64,000 nucleotides of DNA from Diphasiastrum complanatum (taxonomy: Eukaryota; Streptophyta; Lycopodiopsida; Lycopodiales; Lycopodiaceae). The notes below the pieces were generated by a model. The model ran no database searches, was not told where the DNA came from, and saw only the letters and a program-made list of their open reading frames with translations. The position numbers and the translations under genes are program-made. Shown one piece after another: positions 26,392 to 37,439 of the stretch (position 1 is the first letter of the stretch; each line of letters begins with the position of its first letter). The DNA lies in assembly GCA_029204225.1 (NCBI GenBank), contig CM055113.1:3363194-3427193 (forward strand), read 5' to 3'.

Positions 26392-26789
26392 ATTTTGTCA
26401 CATAAGTTCCGACAGACACATAGAAATACATCATACATGATGATGCATAGAACAACATATAGGCAAATAGAAGGTGGGCTATTACTGAAAGCCACGAATA
26501 TATTATTTTGATTTTGAAAATAATGTGCATTTTTCAAAATACTAAATCCAAATTGTTTGATGAAATCTTGAAGTTGTTTGAGACTTCTTTGTATTCCTTT
26601 TTTTTTGAAAGGTACATTGTTGTTGCATGTCTATCATCCCAATGTTTATGTGGTTTCAACCATTGTTAAACAATATCAACATTGAGATTATTTCAAATGA
26701 AATATTGCAATACCAAAAACACTGAAATATGTCTAAATAAAATCATTGAAAGTCATTTCAAATGTGTATTGAAATAAACACACATACAC
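26392..26789. other. intergenic between convergent genes
   Basis: A short AT-rich gap separates the Ulp1-like stop from the stop of gene A. Copy Y/C has the same convergent layout (63410 to 63693). Confidence 0.5.
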
Positions 26790-27989
26790 CTACCAATCTC
26801 TCATTGACTCGAAAACAGAAGTGTTTAGGAATTTCATATTGCAGCAATGTAAGCTCTGATCGAATGTGATCGAGTGTCCAATCTTCTTCCACCTCAATTG
26901 TTGTAGAGCAGAATTATTTTTCCTCACTTGGATTTCTATTTGATCTTGATGATTCACTGTAAAATTCTGATCCAATGCTTTCCATCCATTGCCAACTTTG
27001 GACCATCTTCTATAATAAAATGTTAAAGAAAGCACTTGTTTTTCTATAAGATATCTAAATTTCATTGACGATCTATTAACTATGCACTCGATATTGCCAT
27101 TACTCTTTTTATCCCAATGATCATCAAGGAGGCTTGATAGCATATTGTCTGTTAAATCACTACAAATAAACATTGTCACTATTCTACGAATATTACATTC
27201 AACAAAAAAACCAACAAAAATTGTAATAGGCAAAAACCAGTGCAATCTATTGTTTTTTGAACATGTGCTACATTTCATACAGTTTTGAATGTTCATAAAA
27301 AACCTTGATCGGAAGCTCTCTACTATGGTGGAATATGGAGGAATCCATTCATCGCTTGAGAAAGAGGGTAATGATATCGCCTCTAAATTTCCACCTATAC
27401 TGGATGGTGTGTAAAATGAATCATAGAAGAAAATACAAGAATCCAAAAGTGATCTCGTGGAGTGGTTCTTGTATTGCAAAAGACCAATATCAGAATGAAT
27501 AATGTCCATGATGCCGACAAGGGATTGTATAGGTTGCCATTCGATTATGCTTGATGGATACAAATCTACACAAACCCATAAAACTATATGCCATTTAAAT
27601 ATTCAGAGATACGTCTAAATGATTAATACAAAGCTCAAAGCAAAAAATTCTCCAAAACTTACAATTGCATTTGAGTCTGTCATTTGAACTTACGCCTTCC
27701 ACTTTAATTTCCTTATGCATGTAGTCATGTTGAACCAAGACCTCTGAAATGGATCGACCACCGGGTGAAACTTTGAAGTCTAAAATTCTACCTTTCCAAA
27801 AATTCCTATAATCCATATTTGATTTTCTCTTTTCACCAAAAACACCTCTTTGATGAGGGATGCATGAGAACCCAGTGAAATTTTCTATAGGTACATGGTA
27901 TCCAAGAGCCAACAGAGTCTGTTTCATTACAAACAGAAACTGAGACAATATTGCTTTGTGGTCTATGGCTTCCGGAAGGCATTGCAAAG
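26790..27989 (-). CDS. gene A, unrecognised multi-exon protein (copy A), last two exons
   Basis: Two exons are supported on the minus strand. Exon 27989-27663 follows a TTCTTTTAG acceptor, encodes LQCLPEAIDHKAILSQFLFV, FWKGRILDFKVSPGGRSISEVLVQH and DYMHKEIKVEG, and ends at a GTAAGT donor. Exon 27565-26790 follows TTTGTGTAG, encodes LYPSSIIEWQPIQSLVGIMD, SDLTDNMLSSLLDDHWDKK, CIVNRSSMKFRYLIEKQVLS and stops at TAG. Splice sites and sequence are shared with copy B (31858-32900), and the 3' part with copy C (63693-64000). I do not recognise the family. Upstream exons may be those at 29941-31152. Both listed exons are free of stops, making this the least damaged copy. Confidence 0.6.
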
Positions 27990-28354
27990 CTAAAAGAAGA
28001 TGAACAACAGAGTTTGAAACAAAATGTTCATGAATCAGTATGAAAATAAAAAACAAATTTGTAATAAATGTTGCGGTCTTTTGTAAATCATATATGCTAC
28101 TCTAACTATGGCTAGATCAAAATAGACTTACTTTAACCACAAGTGTTAGGTCCAGGGCACTCAGGAAACTCACGAGTAGCAATTATGGTCAAGACCCTGC
28201 CCGACGGGAGTTTTGAATTGTATAAAAATATGATCGGAAAGATTCAAAAAAAAAATCAACCGGCAAACAACGTTACGGTCTTTCACAGGTGTAAATATAT
28301 AACTCGGCCAAGTGTACATCAAATAGTTGAAAAGTCAAAAACAACATCTTGACA

Positions 28355-28383
28355 GAAGGCCCTTTTGGTGTTTGAAACTCCTC
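28355..28383 (-). repeat. isolated MITE terminus
   Basis: ggcccttttggtgtttgaaactcctc followed by TA matches the 3' terminal inverted repeat of the MITE at 35987-36342 (consensus inward: GAGGAGTT...AAAAAGACCCTTT). No matching left end was found within 400 bp. Confidence 0.45.
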
Positions 28384-28681
28384 TAATGCAAATTACTACA
28401 AAAACTAGACAAAACTAGCTTTCAAACAAGCTGTCTAGCACCAAATTTGGATCTAACTTGGAAGAGAACTTTCCAAATGAATTTGGCTGTACCTCACACA
28501 TGCCTGAGCACTAAATTTCGTACAATACCTGAAATATTTTAATCGTTATGATAATGAGCCCTCTTGATCCAAATTTCCTTGAAATAGCATGGGAGATGCA
28601 ATCAACACTCTCTAGATCTTGATTTCCATGAAATTTTTGAAACTATGGATGATAGATGCATCAAAAGCTTAGGTAGGCTCT

Positions 28682-28693
28682 GATACCATGTGA
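28682..28693 (-). other. copia primer-binding site
   Basis: The minus strand reads TTTTCACA|TGGTATCAGAGCC, an exact initiator tRNA-Met primer site with a copia-like LTR end. The LTR would extend to higher coordinates, perhaps to the ACACA near 29343, but no copy confirms it and no copia coding sequence follows. Confidence 0.5.
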
Positions 28694-29940
28694 AAATTCA
28701 CAGGGATAGCCTACATACGAGTGAAGTATATCAATGCTTTATATTTGCAATATTTTGTTGTTGTTGATAGAGAATTGTTGTAATAGTATGAGTTCCATTA
28801 ATATAATTTATGTTGTTATCATGAATATAAGCTTGGCCTCCTTGGAATATAGAAGGGGAGCATATACTCTTGATGGCTAGAACACACCAATTGATTTAGG
28901 AATCTTAAGGAAGTCTATTGGTACCTTGAGTTGGTTCACTAGAATACCACATTGTGTGTAGGGGTGATTGTCCCAAATCTTGAAGCATGGGTGAACTTAG
29001 TTGTCAACATTGTTAATAGATATAGGGACTATGGCCTTTGGGAGTTGGTGTTGAAACATCTCGTTCAAGGTTGTCCTATCTCTGGTAGATGTGTCTCATA
29101 CTTCAAAGTATAAGACAATATCAACTCCATCTTTCAAAATTTCATTTGGGTTACACTACTGCCTCATCTTGATGGGTTTGTTTTGATGGCTCCATGGTGC
29201 AAGTAACCATTCATGTAGCTAATCTCACTGTATCATCTGTATTCTCTTTGATAAGGATAGTGGCTTTTTCTAAGTTGTAGATTTCTTGAAAAAAATTTGC
29301 TTGTGCGCAAAAAAAAAATCAGCACTTGAATACCCTGCAACACATACTTTAAGACATCAAATCATGATCAAGATCTTGACATTCTCTCTTTACTAAAGTA
29401 TGCTTTCAGGTTTTTAAATACAATTTGCACATAACTTCTGATGCTAGCTAACTATGAATTTCAGGTCATTGATTATATGCTTGAAAACAATAAAACATGG
29501 TTGGAAGATTCTTTGAAATTGAGAGATCCTAACCATGATTCTTGTAAGGAGTTAAATTAGACATATAGAGGAATTCAAATATAATACCATGCCACCAATA
29601 TTAAGAAAAATGTGACTAAAATGCAAAGGTATGTTTTTATCAACAACCGTACCAATCTAAAATTGTAGAGAACAACTAGAGCATATCTCATAACCTAGCT
29701 TAAAATTCAATCTCAGGACTTGCTTTTTCGAACTGTGCACGAATGATATCATCAACAAGATAATTGAAAAACAAAACAGGACTATTCCCATTGAGATGAA
29801 AAGCAATAAAAGTAAAAGGTTGTGATAGGAAATGGTTTCTTCCTTAGCGGAAACGTTGATTTCGATCTTTCACATGACCACAAAATCTTGAAGGGAATGG
29901 CAAATACCACGAAAAGTGCCTTTGAGGTCCAATGGAGCCG
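28694..29940. other. no gene seen; possible old copia LTR
   Basis: AT-rich sequence without credible reading frames. The first ~650 bp may be the LTR belonging to the primer-binding site at 28682-28693. Confidence 0.35.
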
Positions 29941-31152
29941 TCAGGCTGCAACGACGAGCGTTAGAAGCTGTGGTACAATCACTTTCTGGCCTCCTTCGTC
30001 TGTCTCAACTTTTCCGGACTGTGGAATGTTACTCAGATGTGTCATTTTGTGATTGAAAGTGAACGAGAATAAAAATCTTTGATTCACCTTCCTTTCGCTG
30101 TAGCCATTGTGGCTGGTGTCGCGATGCAATTTGCTTAACATTCTTTCGCACTCGAAATTGTAGATTGCTTCCTCCTGATCATCCAGGTCTGTCCAAGTAC
30201 CTCGTAGAACAGCATTGAAATGTATGCACCTCCCTGATGTCATGATGCGGTTACGACCTTCATGATCCCTCCATAGAATTGCTGGATCGGGTATTGCTTC
30301 ACGAAGTGGTTTTAAGAACATAATCTTGTACTCGAGATGTCCCCTCCTTTCATTGGTACAGGATCTAAAAGTAAAACCACCTGGAATAACCGAATTTGAA
30401 GGATTCTCAATTATTTCTCCCTTAACGTGGCTTTTTTGGTGAGGAGTTGTTATTTTTGTGGACAAACTCGCACTGTTCGCTTTCCTTGCCTATCTCGGCG
30501 AGAGGGGTTCCCTTGAAATCTCTGAACAAGTCGTATTCAGGTTCATCATCAAGAGATGCAGGATTGATTTGTTCTCTGCTGCTCATACAAATTCTCAACT
30601 GGTCATGCAGCCAGCCAAACTCATCACTAGGAATTTTTTTTGGTAGGGCTCTTCCTGAGAGCTCGAAGTGCACTCTGCTACTTATAGTGATCTTTTGATC
30701 ATTCTTTGACTTCTTATCAGACTGAAACTTTATTGTTGGAAAGAACAAAGCATCTTTTTCAAAACTCGTGAAACAGGCTGCCTATCATTACAATTAAACT
30801 TTCCGACTCCTTTCTTAAATACCACTGTCACAGTCTCATTCAATTTTTTATCATCATTAGCTCTTCTAGGTGCATTGTGTTTTTTATCTTTATCCCCATT
30901 GCCACCCTCATCATCGCTGTCACTGTAATCACCATTATCTCCAAAAGATTTTTCGGACCGACCAGATGAAATTGTAGCAGTAGACAGAGAGCTACACTCA
31001 CCTAGATGTCTACTGGAAGATTTATTATTCTCATCTCTTGAGTCTCCTTTGTTGGAATTGTTGTTGGATATATAAGAGCCTTCAGTTTTTCCAGCAAATT
31101 CATTTATTCTCTTGAGTAAAAAATGTTTGCCAACCTCCCACAACCATGCAAA
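29941..31152 (-). pseudogene. unrecognised acidic Ser-rich gene, possibly 5' part of gene A
   Basis: Coding sequence starts after a TTCTGCAG acceptor at 31153 with FAWLWEVGKHFLLKRINEF. It continues through a Ser/Asn/Asp-rich linker (SDSDDEGGNGDKDKK). It passes into a second frame near 30740 (KFQSDKKSKNDQKITISSRVH, EFGWLHDQLRIC) and a third near 30450 (GGFTFRSCTNERRGHLEYKI, FLKPLREAIPDPAILWRDHE, CIHFNAVLRGTWTDLDD). A possible donor (AAG|GTGAAT) lies at 30088. The three frames overlap by only ~20 bp, so 1-2 bp indels are likelier than introns. It lies upstream of and on the same strand as gene A copy A. I cannot name it. Confidence 0.45.
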
Positions 31153-31238
31153 CTGCAGAATCACATGTATTGAGAGAAACTGCTATATTGGTTTCATCGG
31201 ATCCCTTAAATCCCACACCGAACTTTCTTCAAGCATTA

Positions 31239-31498
31239 GAGGAGTTCCAAAATAAAAAATGAACCCTTTGTAAAGATACTTTTATTTTTTTCCTTTAGCT
31301 TCGACCGTCACCAAGCCCAATCAAAATGCACAGATTTGAAATCTACGTAACGTAGTTCAGATTAACTGAGAAATAAAAATACAATATAGAAAACTTTGAA
31401 ATTTGTGTCCGAGCAACAATGGACTTATCCCATTGGTTTCTTCTTCCTGCCCAACACGTGCTAATCTGCCCGATGTCAATACCTCAAGTTAAATTTAC
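31239..31498 (+). repeat. MITE-related dispersed repeat M1
   Basis: It begins (TA)GAGGAGTTCC with the family's terminal repeat (accctttgtaaagat). It then follows the reverse complement of the 3' half of the MITE at 35987-36342, including tttgaaatctacgtaacgta. It matches 46224-46481 to the same right edge (gttaaatttac). Confidence 0.75.
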
Positions 31499-31857
31499 TT
31501 AACTATGCTGGTTAGTATAATGAAATTTGCTAACTATACTAGCTATAGTTATAGAAATACAGTATGTACAGTTACATAAAATATGGTATACACAATAACT
31601 GTGACTATGTTGGCATTCACATTAGATTAAATGTGATACGAAAAAATGAAATTAAGTTTCATATCAGAGAGATTTTTGGCACCCAAACTTTGAAAATAGC
31701 AATGGCAAAGAGACCCAAATCTACAATCGAGTCTGTGATTCTTTACAATGAGAAAGATGAAGCTGATAACTAGAAGCCAACAATATATACGAAGAATTCA
31801 TGTTTATTGTTGCATCCATCATCAAAGGGCAATTTTTGACAAAATAAAAGAGCAAAA

Positions 31858-32985
31858 GTGACATACAAATTTCATTGGAAAACAAAAATTTTGGAGTTTA
31901 AGACTACCTCGGGAGGTCAATCGATATCAAAAGTTTTAGTACAACATGTATATATGCATTCAGAAATCAAAGTACATGATATCAATCCTCATAATCATCG
32001 AAAACATAATTGTAAGTATATCAAAACATATGCAGTCTACAACAATCATAGGTGATTTTTTTATTGACGCTTTTTAGATTATGATTTAGATGTTTCAACA
32101 TTGTTTTTTTCTTTTAGATTTATATCCATCATGCATAAGTGAATGGGAGCCAGCACAATCACCTGCAGGAATATTGGACGTGATTCACTCTGATGTTGGA
32201 AAGCTGCAATACAGAGGAAGAACTCCAAAGGAACTTGCAGATTGTGGTATCTATTTTAATGAATCTTTATATACGCCACATACAGATGGAGGTTTTGGCA
32301 AGCTCGAAGCAATTCCATTGCCTAGTTTTCAAAGTGATAAGTGGCCTACTCCTGAAAGTATTGTTTCTGAATCCTTGAGATGCAAGCTACTCATTGATAT
32401 TAGAAATACTATGAAAATAAGCACTGGCTTGAAAATTGTTCCCTATGTTTGTTTATCTCATTACATGTATTTGTTGATTTTTTCTCGTGTGCTAGTGTTC
32501 GTAGGACACCAACTTTATTTGTTTGCAAGGATTTATCAGATGAGACTTTGTCAGATCTCATGGATCAAGGCTGGGATAGGAAAACAAATAATGACATAGA
32601 ATGCAGGATGAACAAGTCTTCAATGATCTTTCATTATCATATCGAAAAACAAATGCTCAGTCTCACATTTAGCTATCAGAGATACAAAAAAATTGAAGGT
32701 ACATGGCTACCACTGGATCAAGACTTTGAACTAAATGGTCACACAAACCGAATGAGATAAGCATTACTAACAATGAGGAATATTTGACTATGGTTGAGGT
32801 GGAAGAGCATTGGAAGCTTGATTTTATCAAAAGAGAGCTCATGCTATTACAAACCAATCTACCAACATATTTCAGATTTATCATCAACGGAAGACTCGTA
32901 AGTACTTTATGTTTATTGCCATTTCAAAATGGAACAAAATAATTGAAAATGTCATCATTTACAATTGCACATTCACTAATAATAC
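31858..32985 (+). pseudogene. gene A, copy B
   Basis: This is the plus-strand homologue of copy A. The first exon (to 32011, donor GTAAGT) reads TKILEFKTTSGGQSISKVLV, QHVYMHSEIKV. The next exon (from 32118 after CTTTTAG) reads LYPSCISEWEPAQSPAGILD, HSDVGKLQYRGRTPKELADC, then after a frameshift near 32450 RTPTLFVCKDLSDETLSDLM and NKSSMIFHYHIEKQMLSLTF. A 1-bp deletion near 32755 (ATGAGATAAG against ATGGAGATAAG in copy C) creates a stop after NGHTNRM. It is followed 110 bp later by Ulp1-like exons on the same strand. Confidence 0.65.
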
Positions 32986-33095
32986 CAAATAAGATATGTT
33001 AAATGCTTCTTGTTGTTTAATGCTTTATCATTGGCATTATCAATGAAAATAGTTCTCAGAATTGCAACTAATGGAATTTCTATCTTATTTTGCAG

Positions 33096-33680
33096 TGACC
33101 ACTGGAGTTTAAACCTAATCTATACTAAGAGATCTGTAGATAATATTGTTAAAGATTTTCGTGTCAAGATGAACTCGGCTAGCAATACACATAAGAATGT
33201 GGATATATACTTGTCATATTTAAGTAAATATATTCCAACAGATGTTCCTCGCCTGAGTGGACTGGCAGATTGTTAGTTTGGAGGTAAAATTTGTCTTTCT
33301 TAACAACATTTTGAAATCAATATTCTAATGTATTTGTTTCATTCTAATTCATTCTGTTTCATAATTGATTTTTTGTGTGCTGAAATTTTTTGTAGTCACC
33401 CCAGCAAAATGATTCATTTAGCTGTGGGTAGTACACATTATATAATGCAAAGTTATTTTTTGAGTGGTTCAACCTTCAAGAAAATGTTGATATTTCTAAG
33501 GTAATTAATTTCGCTTATTCTTATTTTTGGAATCATGATTAGTTTTCTATTTTGTTGATGTTTTTAGCCATTACTAATACATGAATGTTCTATCTTGCAG
33601 TTTACACTTCTTGAGTACACATCAAGCCATGTGTACAGATTTAGAAAAGAAATTATCCTGAGCATACTGGCTCGGAGGCA
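33096..33680 (+). pseudogene. Ulp1-like (C48) cysteine protease, last three exons (copy X)
   Basis: Exon 33096-33283 follows TTTTGCAG and reads DHWSLNLIYTKRSVDNIV; DHW is the catalytic His of Ulp1/SENP proteases. Its distal part (NVDIYLSYLSKYIPTD) ends near VDWQIVSLE|GT. Exon 33396-33500 follows TTTGTAG and encodes SPQQNDSFSCG, with the oxyanion Gln and catalytic Cys, then a stop (TAG for the Trp codon seen in copy Y) and YTLYNAKLFFEWFNLQE, ending AAG|GTAATT. Exon 33601-33680 follows CTTGCAG and reads FTLLEYTSSHVYRFRKEIIL. The last exon is cut at about 33678, where the antisense histone-fusion gene begins. The 5' part is absent. Confidence 0.75.
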
Positions 33681-34674
33681 CGACCAGGTATTTTGTTGCT
33701 GGTGTGAATCCACTAGTCAGACAATGTGACAATGTATCCTCATTTTCCTTGAAGGCCTGAAGCAAAAAGTTACTGAGCACTAGCAATTCATTGGATGAAT
33801 CTCTTGCAATGTCATATTGCAAGAGTGTAATTCCAGAATCTATCACAGGATCACTGATAGAAGCCCGTCTATTTTTAAGATCCAAACAATCGACAACTCA
33901 ATAATCTATACTTAAGTCAATTTTCTCTATTCTAAAACAAAATGGAGTACCAATTCTATCTACAGCATTGGCTATGTCCTTCTCAAATTTAAGATAATTA
34001 TCATAATCTATATATGTATGAAGATTTGAAGGAGCGGGAGGAGGTGGATGAGTAGTATCTACAAGAATTACAGGAGTATCCAAAATCGATGTAGCTATAT
34101 TTACAACCTTATCTAGGGCAGCATTATCTACATTTGCATCTAGGTTAGGCTTCGCAGAGTCGGTGGTATCTACCCTCCTTACTTTCTTCGGGGCTCTCTG
34201 GGGGGCTGTCTGCTTCCTAGGACGCTTGGTAGAAATATCAGTCCTATCTAGAGGAACATGTCTGGGAGCAGCAAGTTGAGACATGTGTAAATTGGAAAAT
34301 CTCTTCCTCATTCTCATCAGTAACTAAAAGTCCTTAGGCATTATGGTTACTCTCTTAGAATGAATATCAAGCAAAAATAAATCTTCAAGAAAAAGGCTCA
34401 TATAGTCCTCAACAGCTTCCTGAAGGCACTGGAGAGCAAAGGGTGTGAATCTAACAAGCTGACCGAGATCATTTCTAGTTATGTGGTGGATGACACGGTA
34501 GAATGGAGCTCTGGGAATCAACAGAGCGGTTGATCTCTTATACTTACGAATTTCAGAGAGCCACCTACTGCGGGTGCACCTTCTAGATCTAGCCGGAGGT
34601 GTCATGGCAACCGCGGGAGCTGAGGATGAGCCAGCAGAGAAGAAATCCCTCCTTGTCTGATTTCTCCTATCCAT
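33679..34674 (-). pseudogene. CENH3-like histone H3 fused to long C-terminal region (copy X)
   Basis: A single minus-strand frame from ATG 34674 is interrupted by TAG at 34324-34326 and TGA at 33898-33900. A basic N-terminal tail (MDRRNQTRRDFF...RSRRCTRSR) leads to WLSEIRKYKRSTALLIPRAP (alpha-N), FYRVIHHITRND (alpha-1), FALQCLQEAVEDYMSLFLED (alpha-2) and IHSKRVTIMPKDF (alpha-3 start). The TAG sits exactly where CENH3/H3 has Glu/Gln (MPKDF-stop-LLMRMRKRF), so it is a recent nonsense change. About 220 further residues follow: a Lys/Arg/Pro linker (STKRPRKQTAPQRAPKKVRR), then ILDTPVILVDTTHPPPPAPS, YDNYLKFEKDIANAVDRIGT and TLSHCLTSGFTPATKYLVVP. The linker and the VILVDT block align with copy Z. 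Canonical H3 ends near 136-178 residues without such an extension. It diverges from gene 2. Confidence 0.75.
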
Positions 34675-35529
34675 GGAAGTTTACTCGAGAATATTGCACT
34701 TGTGCATGACGACGAGGATAAGAAGGGGAGGATTATGAAGTGTTCGTAGAGAAGCGATATGTACGGAAAGAATGTATGGTGTATCTGACGTGTGCGAGCG
34801 AAATATCAAAGAGATCGTTGAATATAGAAGAGAGGCGCACAAGTCTGATATGAGAAAACATGTAGGCAAAAATATCGGACTAGTGCGCATGGAATTCAGT
34901 AGGCAGAATATTGATTACGAAGGTGGTGCACAAGTGTGATATGTGGATCAAAAAATAAATAAAAAAAATTCATTGGAGTTTGTGATTTTATATTGCGGTT
35001 CGCACGTGCGAAAGAACGTCTTGTTACACGTGCGAGTTGTCTAGTCATCAACACATGGCGACCAATCAGCAAATGATCATTCGACACATGTCAGGTTGTC
35101 ATTTTCACACCTGTGGGATTGTACGGCCAAATGCGAGAGCGACATGTGTTGTCCATCCGACGAATGAACACAAGACACGTGTCCTTGTGTCATTTCACAC
35201 GTGTCCAGGTGTAACCTCACACGTGCTAATGCCTGAAGACCAATTGAGAATGAACATGTGTCCATTGACCGTTGATCACACGTGTGAAAATTCAGTATAA
35301 AAGGCACGAAACTCTATTAATTTTTTATTTTTTTCTTTCTCGAAATTCACAGCATATTGCTCTTGTGCGTGTGCTTTGTTGTCCATTTTATTCATTGATC
35401 CCTACTTGCGCACAAGTGCAATATTCAATTGCTACCTGCCGTACATATCCCTCTTGTGCATGATCTTTACAGTTAGTTTTGTTTCATTTTGTCTCCCTCG
35501 CGCACATGTGCGATATCTGTTGTAGTGTC
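34675..35529. promoter_or_regulatory. divergent intergenic region with two dense motif families
   Basis: This lies between the ATG of the histone fusion (minus) and gene 2 (plus). Motif 1, GCGCACAAGTGCGATAT, occurs in both orientations at about 34690, 34835, 34872, 34926, 35354, 35408, 35445 and 35500, with a partial copy at 34753. Motif 2, around ACACGTGT/ACATGTGT, occurs about 11 times between 35003 and 35287. A TATA box (tataaaag, 35296-35303) points toward gene 2. Motif 1 also precedes gene 2 in copy Y. The arrangement suggests a bidirectional promoter or transposase-type binding sites. Confidence 0.6.
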
Positions 35530-37110
35530 ATTGCCTCTTCCTCATGATCTACACGAGATTCGGGCCTAAGTTCATTTTTTACTGAATTTGGGATTACTGA
35601 AAATCTAGACTACTTCCATAGCCTATTCAAGCCATATTTACATGTTTTTAATACTGCACAACCAAATTCTGACATATTTTATGAACATTATGTTAGATTA
35701 AGGGATATACTCAGTAAGCCTATTATGTCCATAGGTTCACTCTCGTACATGCATTATACTGATCTTATTCATTTTTTCCCAACTTTCAGACATAGACTAG
35801 ATAGAATGTTCACCAAATTGTTCGATCTTTTTAAAAGCAGTTCAATGTGTCCTTATTGCAATAAGAAATGTCGATTGGTTGAATACCATAGTGGTTTCGT
35901 ACTTTTCTTGTTAGTTCAGATCTTGGATGATGAGGAAGTTTCTGTTGCTGACCCTCCTATTGCATCATCCTCTGTTCAGTCCATTAGAGGAGTTTTGAGT
36001 TTCAAAAAGACCCTTTAAGGAATCGTGCAAGATGTCTTTTTTATTATTAAAATATTATAACACTAAAACTTTTGACTTGCTATAACTTTTTAATCGTAAC
36101 TCATAAGTACATCATGTAACATATCATTGGAAAGCCCTTGTTGAGCGCTTTCCAATGCACCAAACTTTGCTAAATTTGAACTTATCACTAAAAAGTTATG
36201 CCATTTTTAGTATGAAATCAAAATGTGGACTCAAAAAGTTACGTTACGTAGATTTCAAATTTGAGTCCATGTCTAAGAAAAATTTGAGAAAAAATATAAA
36301 AAGAATCTTTACAAAGGGTCTTTTTTGAATTTAGAACTCCTCTAATGATCTATTAAGGATATCAGTCACTTCCTAATCGACACCCCTGATAAGGATAGTG
36401 ACTTTATTGATGTAAATACTCATGTGCTCCGGGATTCTTCTATTGGCCAAAATACATCTGCTGATAAATCGATTCCTATAGAGGAGTCTAAATGTCTTTT
36501 TAATTTGCCAGTATATTATATGAAACAATGTATATTTTACTACAACTGGTTTATGTCAGTTTTTTTACTATCGTGAAGATGAGGTTCTATGTTTATTATC
36601 CAGCACAATTTTTGAATTCTCCGACTTTGTAGATTTTGAAACAGATGACCTTGTTGTTGGAATTGATTATGATGATAAGGAGGGACTTATGACCGGTGAA
36701 GAGTGCTTGACTAAGACTTTATCAAATATTGCTGAGGATGGATGAGGCAGACCATCCGATGAAGAATTCATGACATTTCAATTCCAGATGGGCTTCCCTC
36801 GTCCACCATTAATACATTTCACAGATGATTCCACTTCAATACGTGGTCATTATATTGATCATCCTGATCTGGTTGCTACTAATAATGAAGAATGTGTAAG
36901 TGTTTAAACTTCCTTGCATTAGAATGTTCTTAACTACTGAATGTATTTTTTCCAACATATTTCTTATTGCAGGATGCTCTCATAATTGATGACTTTGCTG
37001 CGAGACGAGGTGGTTATAGACAACATGCATCCTCGTTCCAGAGGGATAGTGGACTTGGCGACTATCTTAGGCATTTCTTGAAGAATGAGATCTGTATTGC
37101 TCATTCATAA
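35530..37110 (+). pseudogene. gene 2, unrecognised (copy X), with MITE insertion
   Basis: The frame begins at 35530 where copy Y has ATG but this copy has ATT, and a TGA follows within six codons. It then reads DSGLSSFF(T/V), EFGITENLDYFHSLFKPYLH, SDIFYEHYVRLRDILSKP, YMHYTDLIHFFPTFRHRLDR and MFTKL. It reaches VADPPIASSSVQSI at 35985, where a MITE is inserted. After the MITE it resumes as KDISHFLIDTPDKDSDFIDV and, after a frameshift near 36560, YYREDEVLCLLSSTIFEFSD with a stop near 36745. A GT-AG intron (36896 to 36973) precedes DALIIDDFAARRGGYRQHAS and a terminal stop at 37108. No known family was recognised. Confidence 0.5.
35987..36342 (+). mobile_element. MITE M2, complete, 356 bp
   Basis: Terminal inverted repeats of about 30 bp open GAGGAGTTTTGAG and close with the complement (...aaagggtcttttttgaatttagaactcctc). 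TA flanks both ends, consistent with a TA target duplication. No coding capacity. Inserted in gene 2. Confidence 0.8.
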
Positions 37111-37438
37111 GAGGAGTTTTGAGCTCCAAAAAGACCCTTTAAGAATCCGTGTAAGATGTAGTTTATATCATTAAAATATTATAATACTAATACTTTTGAC
37201 TTGCCATAACTTTTTAATCGTAGCTCATAAGTATGTCATATAACATATCATTGGAAAGCTTTTGTCAAGCGCTTTCCAATGCATTAAACTCCACTAAATT
37301 CGGACTTACCTCTAAAAAGTTATGCCATTTTTAATGTGGAATCAAAATGTGGACTCAAAAAGTTACGTTATGTAGATTTCAAATTTGAGTGTTTTGATTG
37401 GTCCGAATCTTTACAAAGGGTCTTTTTTGGATTTAGAA
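37111..37438 (+). mobile_element. MITE M3, 3' end truncated
   Basis: About 80-85% similar along its length to M2 by eye (aagaccctttaa...cataactttttaatcg...ttgatttgag...aaagggtcttttttgg). The right terminal repeat stops at 'atttagaa' where sequence of the LRR gene begins. It separates gene 2 from the LRR gene. Confidence 0.8.
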
Positions 37439-37439
37439 G

